Below, piece by piece: positions 60,531 to 64,000 of a DNA stretch of 64,000 nucleotides. The notes under the pieces were generated by a model. That model worked only from the letters and a program-made list of their open reading frames with translations. It made no database searches and had not been told where the DNA came from. Location of the stretch: NCBI GenBank assembly GCA_019009955.1, contig CM032231.1:109919501-109983500 (forward strand), given 5' to 3'. The stretch is from Riptortus pedestris (lineage: Eukaryota > Arthropoda > Insecta > Hemiptera > Alydidae). The position numbers and the translations under genes are program-made. Positions within the stretch are counted from its first letter, which is position 1. The number at the start of each line of letters is the position of its first letter.

Positions 60531-61845
60531 CACACACGGCAAAATCACCAATTTAGATGGACAAAAGTTTTGAATTTCTGGATGCTTGACCTCTTTATTA
60601 TTAGTTGGTAAGACGCTTAATACTAATATTTCCCGCCATACCGTGTTTATAAACAAATAGTAAATGAGTGAATCATCCTGTTTACACAAGTGCCTAATAA
60701 CCAGTCGGATTATCTTTATTTGACGGCCATTTATTATGTTCAAGGTGTGTGTAGCGCAAAGTATTTTTGCTTTTATTTAACAATGGACATTTCTAAGACA
60801 TGTAAGATATTATTTTTCCCCACTCGTTATCGAATATACATTGCAATATACCTGTAGAGTTAATATAGCCATTTGTAAATTTATGGCCCTTTTCAATAGC
60901 GAAAAACTATATAACCCCCAAGTTACCCCAAGGATTTGTTTCATCAATCCTTCTAGTCTTTAAATGTTGCAAAGAATTTTTGCGATTTTTTGCGTTTTGG
61001 CTGATACATAATTTTTTTCAGACACAACACTCGGAATCACGAGGAGGAAATTTTTTGAAGAGTGGGTTAAGTTTCCCAAAAAAAAACCGCCAAGAACACT
61101 TGCTAAAATTTATTCTTACTTCCGCTCAAATAAATAATAAAGAAGATGTGGAGATTGGGCCTTTGAAAATTAGAATTTCCCGTCTTTCTGATAAAATTTC
61201 GGAAAGGTGGGACAAATGTCACAGAAAACTGAAAGAGTTTTTCAATAAATACTCTAGTTGGCTGGATTCAGATGACTTGGATTTTAATATTTCAGTTACC
61301 CAACCTACTTGTCAACGCTCAGGATGCCCTGAAAAATGATTCGAATGTTCTAGTGAGAAAACAGAAAAAAGAAAAGTCAGCGAGTTATTGAAGGTAGACA
61401 GTGAAGTTTATTTTATATTTATCTACCTGTGTTAATTACGTTATCAATTATTATAAATTATGCCTAATTTTAATTCTGTAATTGATTTAAATTCTATTTA
61501 ATGTACAATGATTATTAAAAAATAAAATAAAAGTTTTACAATCTGTAATTTGAAGAGATTCCTAAATGATTTAAAATACATTTATTAGCAGGTTTACGTC
61601 ACTCTGAGCCGATAAATAGATTTGTTGTATTATGTTTCCCGTACTCTGGGACTTCATAGGTTAAATGTAGGAAAGTTTTAGATTTTTGCATTAAATTTGA
61701 CTTTTGACCATTGAGCGCTCGCCAATCTTGTAAAAAAATTAATTAGATTTTTTTAATATTTTTTCCGTAATCTGGGACCCCAAAGGTTCAAAATGGACAA
61801 GTTTCAGAATTTTGTCCACCTAAATCGGTCATATTTTCCACTGTG
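60531..61845 (+). mobile_element. Transib-type element 2, deletion derivative
   Basis: A 1315-bp element flanked by CGGCG at 60526-60530 and 61846-61850. The termini, read inward, are CACACACGGCAAAATCACC and CACAGTGGAAAATATGACC, and similarity continues for about 45 bp through ATTTAGATGGACAAAA and ATTTAGGTGGACAAAA. Both ends show a heptamer, a 23-bp spacer and an ACAAAA-starting nonamer-like box. CGNCG-type 5-bp duplications are typical of Transib. Only an N-terminal-like coding fragment remains inside; the DDE region is missing. Confidence 0.85.
60980..61435 (+). pseudogene. N-terminal fragment of a Transib-type transposase
   Basis: An open frame of about 119 codons ends at TGA 61337-61339, and the same frame continues to TAA at 61433. 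There is no clear ATG. A pyrimidine tract ending in AG (TTTTTTTCAG near 61012-61021) could be a splice acceptor starting an exon at 61022. The frame has a charged, Trp-containing segment (SERWDKCHRKLKEFFNKYSSWL), then Cys-bearing RSGCPEK, the stop, and FECSSEKTEKRKVSEL. This last part parallels GRPSKDFDDCGERSKRNKV of the transposase at 7626, which is why I call it the same N-terminal region. Position inside Transib-type termini supports that. No catalytic residue is present. Confidence 0.55.
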
Positions 61846-61850
61846 CGGCG

Positions 61851-63456
61851 CACACTGGAGCGAGTGTCAGGGTAAGCCGGACATTCATTAATATCTCCGT
61901 TTCTACTGATCCTAGAATATTGATTCTGGTGTCAATTTAAAGCACGTCGAATACTCTATTGAACTACCTCATCAGCAATTTTTTAAGCAATTTTGCCAGT
62001 TGCGATATACCGGTTGGATGAATTTTGAATGTGTACACACAGATTATGTATCGCTTACTAAGTAGAGAATTGTGATTTGTAGACACATAATATCAACATA
62101 TGTTTTATAAATTTTTATTTTTTTAATAAATTGAAGTTCACAAACGCAATAATAAAATAGCAAACAAAAATATATCTAGAATAAAAATTTAAAAAAAAAA
62201 TCCATGTATTTAATTTAATAATGAGAATTTGTAAGCTGGAAAAATATCTAACATTTTTAAAATTTCAAATGTTTTTTATTTTTCAATTAGAAGTTCTTTT
62301 ACTTCCGAAGTTCTTGTTTCTAAGCGATCGCTATCGTTGTTAAGTGTTGGCCTTAAATGTGATATTAAAGGGTCTGAATTAATTAACAAATTATTCAGGA
62401 TATCTCTGTTGGTAGCCGTCCTTGAAAATTTTCTAGAAAAAGATTCTCTGTATGCGCGGAAGTATTTATGGTTAGCCTCCTGAGCATCTTCTGACAGCAT
62501 ACCAATTGGTACAATAGCGTGTTTGACTATTTCCGGGCCATGTATTAACAGTTTGTGAACTGTTACTGGCATGTAAAACCATCCATACAAATCCACAAAT
62601 ATCTCAGCTGTTTCTCTTGTTAACTTTTCAGTATTGATCGATCTGCGTTGGACGATATTGCTTGCAAAATAATAGGAAACCGTTTAATTAAATTTACATA
62701 TATTCCTGTGATTGACCCCGAAATGTGAGGAAACGCAAATAACTTACGCGCCGTGTTTCCGTCATTAGATGTACCCAATCCTTGGTTCAGTTGGTCAACG
62801 ATTAATCCCATTTTTTCCCTAAAATCACTAATGATTTTCGTTTTTCTTTGTTGGAGAAGTTCTTTATGAATTTGGGACCGAACACTCCACGATTTGAAAT
62901 CTAATCGATATGCAATGTAGTTGGGAAAGGTCCGTGGGAGGTATAATACGTCTTCCGCACCGAAAGTGTTAACACTAAAAGTAAAATATTTAATGAATAG
63001 GCAAGTTTAGGCAAGATCTGCTGACGTTGTAAATAAGACAATATACTCCTAAAAGCATGCCAAGTGGTATTTTTACAAGCAAATACAAGCGATTTGCGAA
63101 TTCGATTAAATAAAATTATTTTCAGCTCGATGTAAAAAAAAAAAAAAATTAGAGGAGTTTTAAAAACCTTTTGTGCCAGTTTTTGATTTGTTATAAAACC
63201 CTTAATGTGTAATGGAAGCAACAATAATTTATAAAATGAAATAAGAGTTCACGACGAATTTAATAAGCCAAGGCTTTTTTTAGCATAGCAATTATAACCA
63301 GGCATTATGTAAAAACCATTGCAATAATATGGCTAAAAATCAATCTGCTCAATTGAAAAGGGTTTATGTGGTACTAACAATACAATCAAAATCCCAAATT
63401 AAAACTTTTATTTTTTCCCCCAATGTCCAACATTACTGAAGGATTGCTCCAGTGTG
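61851..63456 (-). mobile_element. Transib element 3, abutting element 2
   Basis: A 1606-bp element between CGGCG at 61846-61850 (shared with element 2) and CGGCG at 63457-63461. Both termini begin CACACTGGAGC and both have GGACATT exactly 21 bp after the heptamer, so the ends are symmetric. The coding remnant is on the minus strand and keeps only the C-terminal third of the transposase. Confidence 0.9.
62276..63003 (-). pseudogene. Transib transposase C-terminal remnant, frameshifted
   Basis: Read from high to low coordinate, one frame from about 63003 to 62620 carries FGAEDVLYLPRTFPNYIAYR, then a helical stretch and GLGTSNDGNTARKLF, the same block as GTSNNGNTARRF in the 7626 copy. A small indel near 62630-62640 shifts the frame. 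The next frame (to 62276) has TRETAEIFVDLYGWFYMP, the zinc histidines in VHKLLIHG, and SEDAQEANHKYFRAYRE, where the Glu after Gln should be the third catalytic residue. It ends with TNRDILNNLLINSDPLISHL, matching TNEDVFHKLLETSDPFITSM at the end of the first copy. Both Asp-containing segments are gone, so it cannot be active. Confidence 0.88.
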
Positions 63457-63461
63457 CGGCG

Positions 63462-64000
63462 GTGGACAGAAAGGAGAAACATAAGGATGTCTCCCGTTTG
63501 TCAACCTCTAGGTGGAAATCAACGGTATGACGTTAAGATAATAATAGAATACTTCAAGAACGAGACTGAACAGGCCTTGTGCGGTATAGGACACTGAAGA
63601 TCTATGGAAGATGACTGGAACTTCAAAGCAGAGACTGATCATTCAATAGTTAGAATTCATAGAAGACTGAGAGAGACAGAGCTCCTAGATGCTTTAAAGG
63701 TTCAAATAATCTGAAACACAACTAATAGCTAAAGTAACATAGGGTTGACAAACACATTTACGTTGCTACGAAAGCCGAGTGAAAGATGCAGACCATTAGG
63801 TGATTTAGGAGGAGGCAGTTTAGAAAAGATGTCAGGCCTAGAGGAAGTTCTTGGAGGAATGCCACGGTGCTATGGATGCGTTAAAGAAGCAATAAACCAT
63901 AGGCTACAAGGTCAATCAAATCTTGAGATAAGTTTGAGATCACTGTAATCGAAATTATTAAAATGAATATGGCGAACGCCGATTACTTGTGTTTAAAACA
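63462..64000. other. unassigned DNA to window end
   Basis: The plus-strand frame 63745-63948 (Gly-rich, GGMPRCYGCVKEAIN) has no known domain and may be chance. Confidence 0.4.

Overview
This window looks like repeat-dense, AT-rich nuclear DNA from an animal, most likely an arthropod. The mix of Transib, Merlin, hAT, mariner, Penelope-like and Jockey-type remnants, long (TA)n tracts, and the lack of any bacterial gene layout point that way. I recognise no host protein-coding gene, rRNA or functional tRNA gene. Nearly everything identifiable is a transposable element or a piece of one; most long open frames are translations of (TA)n, poly-A or (CA)n tracts.

The commonest component is one family of short elements, called here the TCCGTC family, with about 48 copies or fragments in both orientations covering roughly a third of the window (estimate by eye). 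A full copy is about 600-900 bp. It starts AAGTCCGTCACGCAGGGGCT with a small CGCAG/CTGCG hairpin, then carries a subterminal GCAGATTTCCC. Next come one of at least four interchangeable 5' modules (A-D), a shared core, a central (TA)n tract, a shared 3' block, and a terminal palindrome GATTTCCCTTAAGGGAAATC followed by TGCTAAAA. There is no obvious target-site duplication. This fits best with non-autonomous Helentron-type rolling-circle elements (HINE/DINE-1/mini-me-like). No Rep/helicase partner is in the window.

The most informative elements are three Transib (RAG1-related) transposons. One, at 7007-9860, sits inside a TCCGTC copy with a 5-bp duplication CGCCA; it holds a 618-codon transposase broken only by two in-frame stops, the second five codons before the predicted catalytic Glu. 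Two more, at 60531-61845 and 61851-63456, lie end to end and share one CGGCG site (CGGCG-element-CGGCG-element-CGGCG). Their termini resemble V(D)J recombination signals: CACAGTG-23 bp-ACAAAATTC in one element, and a 12/22-bp spacer asymmetry in the first.

Region by region. 1-6.8 kb: TCCGTC copies plus unassigned DNA. 7.0-9.9 kb: Transib. 10-12 kb: a SINE piece and a promoter-like repeat. 12.2-16.6 kb: a TCCGTC copy whose (TA)n tract holds three CTAGCTC-type elements, two direct and one inverted. 16.9-17.4 kb: hAT derivative. 18.6-19.3 kb: Merlin derivative. 19.8-25 kb: a run of mostly minus-strand TCCGTC copies and a perfect 199-bp tandem duplication. 25.5-32 kb: three related LINE 3' ends. 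32-35.8 kb: a quiet, largely unassigned AT-rich block. 36-43.8 kb: TCCGTC copies, a solo-LTR-like segment and a second promoter-like repeat. 44-47.6 kb: SINEs and a Penelope-like remnant interrupted by a 0.9-kb inverted-repeat transposon with a small Cys-rich ORF. 47.9-57.4 kb: more TCCGTC copies, a mariner remnant and SINEs. 57.4-64 kb: mainly unassigned DNA, a LINE reverse-transcriptase remnant and the paired Transibs.

The elements do not form a pathway. They are layered: the TCCGTC family supplies both the bulk and the landing sites (its microsatellite, its G-run, its GC-rich module) for later insertions.
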